NCBI GenBank assembly: GCA_965227445.1 | Contig: OZ245751.1 | Span: 558,001-622,000 of the forward strand | DNA: 64,000 bases | Direction of reading: 5' to 3' | Source of the DNA: DT-110 sp030148525 | GTDB taxonomy: Bacteria; Bacteroidota; Bacteroidia; Chitinophagales; Saprospiraceae | Shown: positions 53,190-62,856 of the stretch, piece by piece | How positions within the stretch are numbered: position 1 is the first letter of the stretch | How the letters are laid out: each line of letters starts with the position of its first letter | Translations under genes and position numbers: made by a program | Notes under the pieces: model-generated | Told to the model about the DNA's origin: nothing | The model's database searches: none | What the model saw: the letters and a program-made list of their open reading frames with translations, nothing else

Positions 53190-56100
53190 ATGAAGCATGT
53201 TCTGACTTCCTGCCTGTTTTTTTTGCTTCCCATCTTGCTGTGGAGTCAGAATTGTGGATTAGAACAGTCTGTTCGCCTCCCGGCAAATACCACAGATACC
53301 GTACCCTTAGCAATCTTTGATCTCGTACGTGATGACCTGTCTGATCCTGATCAGGGTGTATGTTCCGTTAATCTAAACTTTCTGCATAACAGTGTGGGGA
53401 CCTTCGAGGTTTGGCTCGAATCTCCCGGCGGTCAACAAGTACAACTTATTGGACCGGTATCATCAGCGCCGATCAGCGGACTTGGGTTTTCGTACGATGT
53501 TACCTTTCTGGCAGAGCGATTGGGTACTGCCCCGACCAACGGGCAGTGGGACAATGATGTCCCTTCACCCGGCATTAGTCCGCAGCCGTTTACCGGAGAG
53601 TTCTTTCCGTATCAGGGAAGGTTGGATGATTTCGATGCAGGACCGGTTAATGGTACCTGGTTATTAATAGTGCAGACGAGTTCGACAAGTATCCCGCTTG
53701 ATGGCTTGTTGATAGATGTAAAAGTGAATTTCTGCGATCCCCAGGGTGAAAATTGTTGCTTTGCGGAAGGAGGGGCTTTCGCAAAGGATTCAACCTTGGT
53801 GGCCTGCGCCGAATCTCCGGACCTATTACTTGATCCTGATCTGGACACGACTAATACGACGGCCGATTCCCTCCAATACGGATATACCTGGCTATTAACC
53901 CGGGATTCCATAATCCTCGCTGCTGATACTCTAAACGACTGGCGGAGCCTGCCTGCCGGGGCCTATCAACTTTTTGGTCTTTCCTATTCTTTGGCAGATC
54001 AAAATAATCTGCCGGTTTTCGATAGTACGCTGCATATTGATTCACTTCGAAACCAACTGGACCGTCCGGTACCACCTTTTTGTGGAGACCTGACCGCCAA
54101 TTCCTGGACACTTGATATTGGGGCGGCCAGTGATACGACCTTCCAAACCGAGATACTATGCGTTGGGGATACCATTGCTATCGGGGATACGGTGACCAGC
54201 GAACCAGGCGAATACATTCGCACGCTGCGAAATGAAGCCGGTTGCGATAGTGTGGTCGTTTACGATGTACAATTATCGCCTGTCTTTGACCAGGAGATCG
54301 ACTCGGTCATATGTGCCGGCGATACAATTACTTTTGGTGGCAACCAATATTCTGAACCCGGCATCTACCGGGATACCCTCCAGTCACGTGACGGTTGTGA
54401 TAGCTTGGTGACGCTTTTTCTGGATGTAGTTGCACCGACAAGGGATACGATTACGCAATTGGTTTGCAATGGGCAGTCGGTCAGTATTGGCGGGGAGCCT
54501 TTCAATACTACGGGAATACATACCGTGGTATTGCCGGGAGCTTCGGGTTGTGATAGCATTCTGGTACTGGATTTGACCGTACTTAGTCCTCAGGCATTAG
54601 TGGCGGATGGTCCGCGCGATATTACCTGCGCAGATGCCAGTATTATGCTCGATGGGAGTGCATCCCAGCCAGTGGGTGAGATAACCTATTTGTGGGAACG
54701 GCAAACGGGACAGTTTACCGTCGACGTGGTGGGCACTGACCCCACGCTTAACGTGACGGAGCCCGGTCGCTATTTCCTGCAGGTCACTGCCCGTCAGGAT
54801 TCAGTGGTATGCTCCGAACGCACTACGGGGATCGACATAGCTGCCGATACCACGGGCCCATTGGTGGAAGCCGGGCCCGATCGCACCTTAACCTGCAGCC
54901 AGACTACCGCCGTACTGGGTAGTGGCCTGGTCGTAGATAGCCCGAATACCGAAATCCTATGGAGGGCTGAAAATGGGGTGTTCCCCGGAGATTCTACCAT
55001 TGCCCGTCCGGTAGTTACCGAACCTGGCTTGTATTTTTTATTGGTTACTAATCTTCGCAACGGATGTACCGGTATAGATTCGGTACGTGTATTGGACAAC
55101 AGGCCTGCTCTCGTGGTCGATCTGGGACCCGATCAGATGATAACATGCCGGGATACCAGCTTGTCCCTCCAAAGTACAGTTGACCCTCCGGGCCCTGATT
55201 ATACCTACTTTTGGTATGAGGTATCGGAGTCAGGGACGGAATTGAGCGATCAATCCACGTTGTCCGTCGCCGACCCCGGCATTTATGTCCTATCCGTTAC
55301 GGATCCCGGCAGTGGTTGCAGCGAAGTGGATTCGGTAGTGGTAACGATCGATACCCTGCGTCCGACGGTTCAATTGGCTACTCCGACCAACCTGACATGT
55401 TCGGACCCTACGACCATTATTGACGGAACATCCTCGCTGCTGGCCGGTACTACGGTAGCTAGCTGGACTTCCCTCAGCGGCAGTACGTTTCAGCCACTTA
55501 CAGACCTGTCAATTATCGCGGATACTGCCGGTAGGTACCAATTGCAATTACTGAATACCGAAAACGGGTGTCTGGATACGGCATCCGTTACGGTGTCAGA
55601 TGAGCGTACGCCGGTGGTAGCCCGGCTTTCGCCAGTCCAGAATATCGACTGTGGCCGACCTGTGGTGCGCCTGGACGCTGGTACTTCAGAACCCCTGACG
55701 TCTCTTGCCTTTGAGTGGAGTACATCGGACGGGGTGATCCTCGATGGCAACCGGGAAGCTATTGCCCGGGTCAATGCAGCCGGAACTTATACGCTATTGG
55801 TGACCGATACCATCAGTGGGTGCAGTGACAGCCTGTCAACTATGGTTTTAGCCGACACTATGGCTCCGGCAATAAATCTTCAGGCCGACGGGGTGCTGAG
55901 CTGTGGTAAGGCTTCCGTAATGATTGCGAACGCCGCTGCCGAATCCCGGGGTATTATGTTCAGCTATAATTGGTCGGGACCCTGTATCGCCGGTCCCGAC
56001 GATCAGGAAACGCTCGTGGTCAATTGTGCGGGCAACTATAGCCTGACGGTTACTAACCTGCGAACAGCCTGCGTCTCGACGGCAACTATCACCATTGATT

Positions 56101-59100
56101 CCATAGCCACTTCTCCTGAAGCCCGCTTAACCCAGGATACGTTCGGGCTCTCCTGTTCTGGCGGCCGGGCTGACCTGGATGCCGGTCTTTCCCAAAATGG
56201 AACTACATCCTGGTACCGGAATGGCGAACTGCTTAGCATGGATCCGGTGTTTACGGTAGGTGATACCGGGGAATACCTGTTGGTAGTCGAGGATGCAACC
56301 CTGGGTTGCCGTGATTCCGCTACGGCTGTAGTTGTGGTAGATTGCGAACCACTTGCACAGATTATTGATCCTGATCCTCTGAGCTGTGCACTTACAAGGA
56401 CCACTTTAGATGCTTCACCATCCGAAGATGGCAATCCGCTGAGTTACTTGTGGCGGGGACCGGAGGCTGGTTGTCTGAGTGACTCCACCGGTCAGGTTAT
56501 TGACGTGCGTTGTCCGGGACTTTACACCCTGATTGTCACGAACACGGCGGTGGGCCAATCGGATACCACTACGGCAGAGGTAGAACGCAATACCGATGCT
56601 CCCTTTGCGGAGGCCGGTCCAGACCAGGAGCTACGCTGCGATCAGACTCGAGTCGTACTGGATGGGCGTAATTCGGATTCCGGACCAGCATTTTCGTACA
56701 TCTGGTTAAATGCCGCCGGAGATACGCTGTCTCAATCAATCCAGTTTGAAACCGGAGAAGCCGATACCTACGTTTTGGAAGTACTCGACTCGGAGACCGG
56801 TTGCCGGTCGGAGGATGTAGTAACGGTTACCAGGGATGCGGCTCTGCCTGATATTCGGTTTGGTTCCCGGTTTTTTCCATGTGAGACAGATACATTTTCC
56901 TTTGAAGCTTTTGTTTTCCCGGAGGACGGTACTTACCTGTATCAATGGTCGGGTAGTGGCCTTGCCGGCGCCCTGGACCAATCCGTCGTGCAAATCACAG
57001 ACCCCGGAACGTATAGTCTTCTGGTAACCGATACGACAAACGCCTGCTCCGTTTCCGAGACTTTCATTATTGAGGAGCAGTCATGTGGACCCTGTGCAAC
57101 GATTATCACGCCGGACACCCTTACGTGCACACAGTCCGAGGTGACGCTGACAGCCGATTTGTGTGCGCCCTGTACTTCTTGTACGTATGAATGGTCCACT
57201 TCCGAAGGAAGTATTTTGACCGACCCCCTGGCAGCGGCTATTAATGTCGGCGAACCTGGCTTGTATGAACTGCGGGTTACGGACTCATCGGGTATTGCCA
57301 CGGCGTTGAGCGTGGAGGTATTTGCAAATACCATCCCCCCTGCCGCCGATGCCGGGCCTGATCAATTATTGGATTGCCTGACCAGTGAGGTGCTATTGGG
57401 ACAGGAGTTAGTTCCGGCAGGTGATTCCTTAAGCTATTCCTGGCTGACACCATCCTCGGATACCATACCTTCCGAAGATGGTGCCAGGGTGCTGATCGGG
57501 GCTTCGGGGACCTATTTATTACGCGTGCGTGACCTTCGCAACGGCTGTACCAGCCAGGATGATGTCGAAGTCCGGGAAAATAGTAACGCACCGACTGCAC
57601 AGGCCGGCGATGACCAAATGCTGGATTGTGATGAGCCGGTCCTCCGTCTCAACGGGCAGGGGTCCAGTGAGGGGGCAAACATCATCTACCAATGGACTAC
57701 GGATGATGGACAGATCCGGACGGGAGCATCTAGTCTGAATCCGCTGGTTGAAGGCCCCGGTGTCTACTTTCTGCGGGTTACGGATACATTAAATAATTGT
57801 GGAAGTCTGGATTCGATTCACATCCTGGCACCCACCAATTTCCCCACGCTTTCGGGCCTGGATACACAGTATATAGGTTGTGGAGCTACGGACGTATTCA
57901 TTGAGGCACCAATTGCCGATAGTGCGATTTACTTATATACATGGACCGATGAATCGGGTATGTTCCTGTCGGAGGAACGGACACTTTCTGCCAGTTTACC
58001 GGGAACCTACGAAATAGAGGTAACCAATACGCAAAACGGTTGCAGTAACCAGACGGAAGTGAACGTGGTCGTGTTAAGAGATCCACCCGACCCCGACTTG
58101 CCAAATGCAGACACACTAACCTGCGATCAACTGGATGTTTTACTGGATGCCCAGTTGCCCGTAGTTGACTACTTGCAGTATTCCTGGACGACGGCTCGTG
58201 GGTTAGACCTCAGTATGGAAAATGGGCCCTCAATCCGCATTACAGAGTCAGACTCAGTCTTCCTCCGGGTAGAAGATCTGCGGACTGGTTGTTTCGCACT
58301 GGATACGACTGTGGTACGGTCATCAAACGGCCGACCGGTCATTCGTGCCCCCGAGCAGGAGTTCATTACCTGTGCTCGGCCCACGGTTGATCTACGACTG
58401 TCACTGGGTGGAGATCTTTCCGATTATGCTTTTTCCTGGGAAACGGAAGATGGTCAGATCGAAGGCGATGCGACTATCATGGGGCCAACTGTATCGGAGC
58501 CCGGACGATACATACTAACCACGACTAACGTGAATTCCGGATGTCAATCGGAGCTATTTGTAATTGTAGATGCGGATCGACGGACCCCAGACGCCACGAT
58601 CCTCGGTGGGGATTCGCTTGTGGTTACCTGTACTGAACAGGAGGTGCTTTTGGATGCCTCCGGTTCCTCCGTACAAACGAACAGCAGTCCCGTCTTTGAC
58701 TGGCAGGTTATTAGTGGCCCCAATCCGGATGGCGATGTGCAGAGTGCTCAGGTGATTGCTACCGGACCTGGTACACTGCAACTTACGGTGACCGATACGG
58801 TCAATGGATGCACGGATGTTTTGGACGTTGTGATAGCCGAGAATACCCAACCACCCGTAGAACCTGAACTGGCAGCAGGTAATCCTATATCGTGCGCCAA
58901 CGAACAAACCACAATTTCCATTCTCAACCAAGAGGAGGGAATGGTCTATACGGGTATTTTCGCAGGGGATTCGACTGCTCTTCCCAATGGCGTCTGGACC
59001 GTGGTAGAACCCGGGCAATACACCGTTGCGGTAACCAGCACAACTAGTGGTTGTACAAATGAAGCGGTTGTTTCGGTGACCCAAAATTTCGCCCGGCCGG

Positions 59101-60122
59101 AGTTGCTCATTCAGCCCACCGGGACATTGGGGTGCTCCGGAAATCCGGTATTGCTGGAGCTGGTCGACGCCCGTGAACGACCCTTGGCTGGTATTCAGTG
59201 GAATGGTCCGGACGGTGGTTTGATCGCGGGGAATAATCCCCGGGAAATTGAAGGTATTCTTCCCGGTACTTACACGGTCATGGCTTTTGATTCGATCACC
59301 GGTTGTGTCGGGCAAACGAGTATCAGCCTGGAAGCACTTGAGTCAACCATTGACTCCATCCTTTGGGAACTGGAACCACCAGCCTGTGGGGAAGGGCAGG
59401 GAGCAACCCTGCGGATAACTGGTGTTTCGGGGGGGACGGGACCTTATTTGTACGCATTGACAACGCAGGGGCCGTTGAGTACAAATACTGTATTCCCCAA
59501 TCTATCGCCGGGTAATCTGACTATACGGGTAGAAGATGCGAATGGATGTACACTCGGCCAGGACATTACCATTACCAACGAACAGGCTCCACTTTCCATT
59601 GACCTGGGGGACGATGAGGAAATAATATTGGGAGATAGCATTGACCTGGTTCCTTTGGTAAGCGGCATAATTGAAACAAGGCGATGGATATCCGAAGGAC
59701 GGACAATCAGTACCGAAGCTGAACTTCGGGTAAGTCCCAAACGGACCACTGTTTACCGGTTTGAGGGAATTACCGCCGATGGTTGTGTAGCTACGGATGA
59801 TATTACGGTTTTTGTGCGGGAAGATCTGGGAATATACTTGCCTGACGTTTTTGCTCCCGGAAGTCGTAATACCCAAAACCAGGTCTTTTATGTTCAGGCT
59901 TCCGAGCGGGTGGAAGAAGTGATTTCATTTCAGATTTACGACCGCTGGGGCGAACTTCTGTACGTTCAGGAAAGCTTCCCGCCAAATGATCCTACCATGG
60001 GGTGGGACGGAACGCATCGGGGAGAAAAACTGAACGGCGGGGTTTTCGTCTATTTTATTAAAGTGCGGTTGCGGGGCAACCGGGAGGAAATACTAAAAGG
60101 AGACGTCACGCTGCTTCGTTAG
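53190..60122 (+). CDS. Giant (2310 aa) Ig/PKD-like repeat surface protein with P-domain and T9SS type B C-terminus
   Basis: Signal peptide (1-20, ...LLWSQ). Residues ~45-185 form a proprotein-convertase P-like domain ('VGTFEVWLESPGGQQVQLIG', 'GRLDDFDAGPVNGTWLLIVQ'). ~315-470: three short repeats of the 'GYxxL...GCDSxV' kind. ~470-2080: about 19 repeats of 80-90 residues, each opening with a C/T-rich strand such as VEAGPDRTLTCSQTTAVL and holding 'YxWxxxxG ... PGxYxLxVTDxxxGC'; the cysteines suggest one disulfide per repeat. C-terminus ('LGIYLPDVFAPGSRNTQNQV', 'YDRWGELLYVQESF') is the type B sorting domain. Likely a long surface filament or adhesin. Monocistronic. Confidence 0.93.
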   Translation: MKHVLTSCLFFLLPILLWSQNCGLEQSVRLPANTTDTVPLAIFDLVRDDLSDPDQGVCSVNLNFLHNSVGTFEVWLESPGGQQVQLIGPVSSAPISGLGFSYDVTFLAERLGTAPTNGQWDNDVPSPGISPQPFTGEFFPYQGRLDDFDAGPVNGTWLLIVQTSSTSIPLDGLLIDVKVNFCDPQGENCCFAEGGAFAKDSTLVACAESPDLLLDPDLDTTNTTADSLQYGYTWLLTRDSIILAADTLNDWRSLPAGAYQLFGLSYSLADQNNLPVFDSTLHIDSLRNQLDRPVPPFCGDLTANSWTLDIGAASDTTFQTEILCVGDTIAIGDTVTSEPGEYIRTLRNEAGCDSVVVYDVQLSPVFDQEIDSVICAGDTITFGGNQYSEPGIYRDTLQSRDGCDSLVTLFLDVVAPTRDTITQLVCNGQSVSIGGEPFNTTGIHTVVLPGASGCDSILVLDLTVLSPQALVADGPRDITCADASIMLDGSASQPVGEITYLWERQTGQFTVDVVGTDPTLNVTEPGRYFLQVTARQDSVVCSERTTGIDIAADTTGPLVEAGPDRTLTCSQTTAVLGSGLVVDSPNTEILWRAENGVFPGDSTIARPVVTEPGLYFLLVTNLRNGCTGIDSVRVLDNRPALVVDLGPDQMITCRDTSLSLQSTVDPPGPDYTYFWYEVSESGTELSDQSTLSVADPGIYVLSVTDPGSGCSEVDSVVVTIDTLRPTVQLATPTNLTCSDPTTIIDGTSSLLAGTTVASWTSLSGSTFQPLTDLSIIADTAGRYQLQLLNTENGCLDTASVTVSDERTPVVARLSPVQNIDCGRPVVRLDAGTSEPLTSLAFEWSTSDGVILDGNREAIARVNAAGTYTLLVTDTISGCSDSLSTMVLADTMAPAINLQADGVLSCGKASVMIANAAAESRGIMFSYNWSGPCIAGPDDQETLVVNCAGNYSLTVTNLRTACVSTATITIDSIATSPEARLTQDTFGLSCSGGRADLDAGLSQNGTTSWYRNGELLSMDPVFTVGDTGEYLLVVEDATLGCRDSATAVVVVDCEPLAQIIDPDPLSCALTRTTLDASPSEDGNPLSYLWRGPEAGCLSDSTGQVIDVRCPGLYTLIVTNTAVGQSDTTTAEVERNTDAPFAEAGPDQELRCDQTRVVLDGRNSDSGPAFSYIWLNAAGDTLSQSIQFETGEADTYVLEVLDSETGCRSEDVVTVTRDAALPDIRFGSRFFPCETDTFSFEAFVFPEDGTYLYQWSGSGLAGALDQSVVQITDPGTYSLLVTDTTNACSVSETFIIEEQSCGPCATIITPDTLTCTQSEVTLTADLCAPCTSCTYEWSTSEGSILTDPLAAAINVGEPGLYELRVTDSSGIATALSVEVFANTIPPAADAGPDQLLDCLTSEVLLGQELVPAGDSLSYSWLTPSSDTIPSEDGARVLIGASGTYLLRVRDLRNGCTSQDDVEVRENSNAPTAQAGDDQMLDCDEPVLRLNGQGSSEGANIIYQWTTDDGQIRTGASSLNPLVEGPGVYFLRVTDTLNNCGSLDSIHILAPTNFPTLSGLDTQYIGCGATDVFIEAPIADSAIYLYTWTDESGMFLSEERTLSASLPGTYEIEVTNTQNGCSNQTEVNVVVLRDPPDPDLPNADTLTCDQLDVLLDAQLPVVDYLQYSWTTARGLDLSMENGPSIRITESDSVFLRVEDLRTGCFALDTTVVRSSNGRPVIRAPEQEFITCARPTVDLRLSLGGDLSDYAFSWETEDGQIEGDATIMGPTVSEPGRYILTTTNVNSGCQSELFVIVDADRRTPDATILGGDSLVVTCTEQEVLLDASGSSVQTNSSPVFDWQVISGPNPDGDVQSAQVIATGPGTLQLTVTDTVNGCTDVLDVVIAENTQPPVEPELAAGNPISCANEQTTISILNQEEGMVYTGIFAGDSTALPNGVWTVVEPGQYTVAVTSTTSGCTNEAVVSVTQNFARPELLIQPTGTLGCSGNPVLLELVDARERPLAGIQWNGPDGGLIAGNNPREIEGILPGTYTVMAFDSITGCVGQTSISLEALESTIDSILWELEPPACGEGQGATLRITGVSGGTGPYLYALTTQGPLSTNTVFPNLSPGNLTIRVEDANGCTLGQDITITNEQAPLSIDLGDDEEIILGDSIDLVPLVSGIIETRRWISEGRTISTEAELRVSPKRTTVYRFEGITADGCVATDDITVFVREDLGIYLPDVFAPGSRNTQNQVFYVQASERVEEVISFQIYDRWGELLYVQESFPPNDPTMGWDGTHRGEKLNGGVFVYFIKVRLRGNREEILKGDVTLLR

Positions 60123-60212
60123 GGCTAACAATGAAACGTGGCTTTCGTGGCTGAAGAGGAAAGGCGTGCATACGCTACCTTGTAGGAAGGAAAAGGGGGG
60201 AACAGGGCATAG

Positions 60213-60350
60213 AAAAAGGGGTGAAGATGAACTTCACCCCTCAAAAAAACACCTAAAACCCATATTCATATCATGAAAACCTTCCTTATAGAAGGAATAT
60301 TATTTACTGCACAGGATTTAACGGAGAACCGAAAAATTAGTTGCGTACTC
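60213..60350 (-). ncRNA. Candidate small RNA antisense to the gap after the giant gene
   Basis: A near-consensus promoter at 60356-60386 (- strand) would start an RNA near 60350. A small CCTTC-TATAA-GGAAGG hairpin lies at its middle, then the word GATATG-AAT-ATGGG, then a perfect 10-bp hairpin AGGGGTGAAG/CTTCACCCCT and T5 (ending at 60213). About 138 nt, no open frame of merit. Promoter, terminator and conserved word agree in direction; transcription itself is not shown. Confidence 0.45.
60217..60272 (-). repeat. Hairpin module a
   Basis: Hairpin 60217-60241 plus, on the + strand, CACCTAAAACCCATATTC at 60250. Read on the - strand: word, A/T-rich spacer, hairpin, T5. Confidence 0.75.
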
Positions 60351-60355
60351 TTCTG

Positions 60356-60386
60356 CGAAAATACGCCAATTTAATCTGATAACAAA
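60356..60386 (-). promoter_or_regulatory. Near-consensus promoter on the - strand
   Basis: On the - strand: TTTG (60386-60383), exactly 19 nt, TATTTTCG (60363-60356). One mismatch to TTTG-N19-TAnnTTTG. No gene lies downstream on this strand before the end of the giant gene; the terminator of module a is ~140 nt away. Confidence 0.55.
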
Positions 60387-60423
60387 GTGATTTACTTTTT
60401 GTTTGGGTATGTTTTGTAAAAAA

Positions 60424-60475
60424 GGAGTGCTATTAAGCACTCCCGAAAAAACCTAAACCCGTATTCGTATTCGCT
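60424..60475 (-). repeat. Hairpin module b
   Basis: GGAGTGCT-ATTA-AGCACTCC (60424-60443), then ACCTAAACCCGTATTCG (60451-60467) on the + strand. On the - strand the hairpin is followed by T6, a textbook intrinsic terminator. Confidence 0.75.
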
Positions 60476-60632
60476 TAATCCGTCAGCTTGCAAAAAAAAG
60501 TTTGTTTAAGCAGGTTGTCAGGACATTATCTTTCTTGAATTTTGGTGATTTGCCTATCATAAATGCAGGAGAAAACCCGCCAATACCAAGGCTGTAAGGT
60601 GTTATGGGCCCCGTTAAATTTATGTTAAAGAT

Positions 60633-60680
60633 GGGAGGGCACCTGGCCCTCCCGAATCGAAATCACCTAAACCCATTTAT
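60633..60680 (-). repeat. Hairpin module c
   Basis: GGGAGGGC-ACCTG-GCCCTCCC (60633-60653), then CACCTAAACCCATTTAT (60664-60680) on the + strand. Only ATCTTT follows the hairpin on the - strand, a weaker terminator. Modules a, b and c are spaced ~200 and ~214 bp; nothing else is seen in 60123-60798. Confidence 0.7.
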
Positions 60681-60798
60681 TTTTTACCGGCTCTCTGTTG
60701 AGCGTTGTCAGTCTTTTGACGGAGGTGATTATTACAAGTCACACATTTGATCATTTTTTTTAAAAAACTTTGCCATAACTCGTTCGTTAACTGCTGAT

Positions 60799-61395
60799 AT
60801 GGAACGATTCACAAAGTTGGACGATTTTCAACGACAAGCCTGGAACCTGTTGTTTCGGGCCACCATCGAGCACAGTTCCGCTATGCGAACTCCTGCATTA
60901 GCTACTATGGACGATCGGGGTATCCCCCGGGTGCGAACCGTGGTTTTGCGGAAATCAGAGACCGAAAAACGCTCCTTATATTATTTCACCGATATCAGAT
61001 CGGATAAATGCAGGGAATTAAAACACCAGCCCCGTGCATCCGCTCTGTTCTGGGACCCCCGCCGCCATATTCAATTGCGGTGTACGGGGCAAATCGATAT
61101 CCACCACGGTGACGATGAAGCAGCTGTTTTTTGGCGTGATATTTCTAAGCATGGTCGTAAAGCGTACGCGACCGAGCACGCTCCGGGTACCCCCCTTGGC
61201 CAATATGCCACCGGATTACCAGATAATTGGTCAGAGCAAGATCTGGCGGCAACGGAGAGCTACCAGGATAATTTCGCGCTCTTAGTGCATCGGATTGAAA
61301 GTATGGACGCGCTGCACCTGGAGCGCGATGGACATCAGCGGGCTGAATTTCACTGGGAGAGCAATCAGTGGAGAAGTAACTGGGTAGTACCTTAA
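60799..61395 (+). CDS. Pyridoxamine 5'-phosphate oxidase family FMN-binding protein
   Basis: 198 residues, cytoplasmic split-barrel flavoprotein. 'TPALATMDDRGIPRVRTVVL' (~32-51) and 'LYYFTDIRSDKCRELKHQPR' (~60-79) match the FMN-binding face; 'HIQLRCTGQIDIHHG' follows; the C-terminus 'HWESNQWRSNWVVP' is that of the Alr4036-like (Pyridox_oxase_2) branch rather than canonical PdxH. So pyridoxine 5'-phosphate oxidase activity is possible but not assured, although pdxJ is elsewhere in the window. Start ATG at 60799. Monocistronic. Confidence 0.85.
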   Translation: MERFTKLDDFQRQAWNLLFRATIEHSSAMRTPALATMDDRGIPRVRTVVLRKSETEKRSLYYFTDIRSDKCRELKHQPRASALFWDPRRHIQLRCTGQIDIHHGDDEAAVFWRDISKHGRKAYATEHAPGTPLGQYATGLPDNWSEQDLAATESYQDNFALLVHRIESMDALHLERDGHQRAEFHWESNQWRSNWVVP

Positions 61396-61445
61396 CGAGA
61401 GGATGGGCTTAGGTGATTTTGTAAAATGCAGATTATCAAAGCCCA

Positions 61446-61531
61446 ACCTCCCGGTAGAAGGTAGTAGGTATAGGGTATATGGATTCAGCCTAGTCTTACT
61501 ACCTTATACCCTATACCAAATACAACGTGAG
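61446..61531 (+). repeat. 86-bp palindromic dispersed repeat, copy B
   Basis: Same length, ends and orientation as copy A at 46935-47020. GGTATAGGGTATA can pair perfectly with TATACCCTATACC (13 bp), and GGTAGTA with TACTACC as an alternative. Sits between two convergent genes. The remaining bases of 61396-61641 show no gene. Confidence 0.9.
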
Positions 61532-61641
61532 GTTTTGACGCTCAATCGCTTAGTAAAAAATCGGCCCTCACTGCTCGCCTTAACGAAGTGAAGGCGGGAA
61601 CCTCACGTTACCTTAGAGACACGCAGTAAAAAAGGTGATGA

Positions 61642-62811
61642 TTAGCCCTGGGCTGGGTCAAGGGTAAGCAAAACCTCGACCTGTCGGTCTCCTCGTTTAA
61701 CGAGTAAAGTAACTTCATCGCCTGGTTGATATTTTTCCAGGGCCAGGATCAGATCTTCGTAGGTCTCAATTTTTTGCTTGTCCATGCGGAGGATGATGTC
61801 TCCCAATTGAATCTCACCCCGGCTGTCGCGAATGGTAGGTCGTAATCCGGCTTTGGCTGCTGCGCTATTAGGCTCCACTTCACGGATCAGGGGGCCGTCC
61901 AGCTCATATCGTTGAATGACGCTGGTTTGCGTGACCGTTATTCCCAGGCTGGGGCGTTTAATACGGCCGTGTTCGATCAGCTCGGGAATCACCCAGCGGA
62001 CGATATTTACGGGAATGGAAAAACCGATACCCGCCGATGCCCCGGAGGGGCTGTAGATTGCGGTATTCACCCCGATCAGTCGACCGGAGGAGTCGAGCAA
62101 GGGGCCGCCCGAGTTTCCGGGGTTAATGGCTGCATCCGTCTGAATGACCTCCCGAATGGGGATACCGCTTACTGATTTTATCTCCCGCCCCAAAGCCGAA
62201 ACAATACCGGTGGTCAGGGTTTGGTCCAGGCCAAAGGGGTTACCGATAGCATATACTGCCTGTCCGACCATTAAATTATTGGATGACCCCACCGGGATGG
62301 GACGCAATTTGGCACGGGGAGCATCAATACGCAGGACCGCCAGGTCTTTGTCGGGAGCAACCCCTACTAACTCTGCGTCCCAGGTAGACTGGTCGCCTAG
62401 TGTCACCTGCGCCCGGTCAGCACCCTGTATTACGTGGTAATTGGTAATGATATGTCCATTGGCATCCCAAATGAAGCCCGATCCGGTACCGCGTGGTATT
62501 TCGGTGATATTGCGGGACCAGTAGTCGCGCCGCACATTGGTAGTGGTAATAAAGCAAACACTGGGTGCCGATTCCTCAAATAATTGTATCGTGTGGGTTT
62601 CACTTGCTAATAGCCGGGGATTAGCTGACAGCGGTTCGGATTTTGCCTCCGACGCATTATCGACATTGGAAACGTTTAGCGGAGCGTCGACATTAGTAGG
62701 TTCTGATTGGTCGGAAGCTGGTTGGGTATCGCTATTTCGCCAGGCGACACCAGCAATGAAGCCACCTCCCAGCAAGACGATCCAAAGCAAGGGACGAATG
62801 ACATTTTTCAT
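61642..62811 (-). CDS. HtrA/DegP-type periplasmic serine protease, single PDZ
   Basis: 389 residues. N-terminal membrane anchor (~6-24), then a Ser/Asn-rich linker. The trypsin-like domain has an intact triad: His126 (IITNYHVIQG), Asp156 (DKDLAVLRI) and Ser234 (NPGNSGGPLLD). One PDZ domain at ~300-385 ('GLRPTIRDSRGEIQLGDIIL'), so the layout is DegS-like rather than DegP-like with two PDZ domains. Likely handles misfolded envelope proteins. 45 nt after the partial gene that runs to the right edge, same strand. Confidence 0.94.
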   Translation of the reverse strand: MKNVIRPLLWIVLLGGGFIAGVAWRNSDTQPASDQSEPTNVDAPLNVSNVDNASEAKSEPLSANPRLLASETHTIQLFEESAPSVCFITTTNVRRDYWSRNITEIPRGTGSGFIWDANGHIITNYHVIQGADRAQVTLGDQSTWDAELVGVAPDKDLAVLRIDAPRAKLRPIPVGSSNNLMVGQAVYAIGNPFGLDQTLTTGIVSALGREIKSVSGIPIREVIQTDAAINPGNSGGPLLDSSGRLIGVNTAIYSPSGASAGIGFSIPVNIVRWVIPELIEHGRIKRPSLGITVTQTSVIQRYELDGPLIREVEPNSAAAKAGLRPTIRDSRGEIQLGDIILRMDKQKIETYEDLILALEKYQPGDEVTLLVKRGDRQVEVLLTLDPAQG

Positions 62812-62856
62812 GGCTCAACTGATTTTTTTCAGGTAAATGCGGATTGCAAGACCCTT

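Noticed and set aside
60273..60374. 33-codon frame after hairpin module a (MKTFLIEGIL ...)
   Set aside because: Too short, no family, and modules b and c have no matching frame; kept only as the alternative reading in the module finding.
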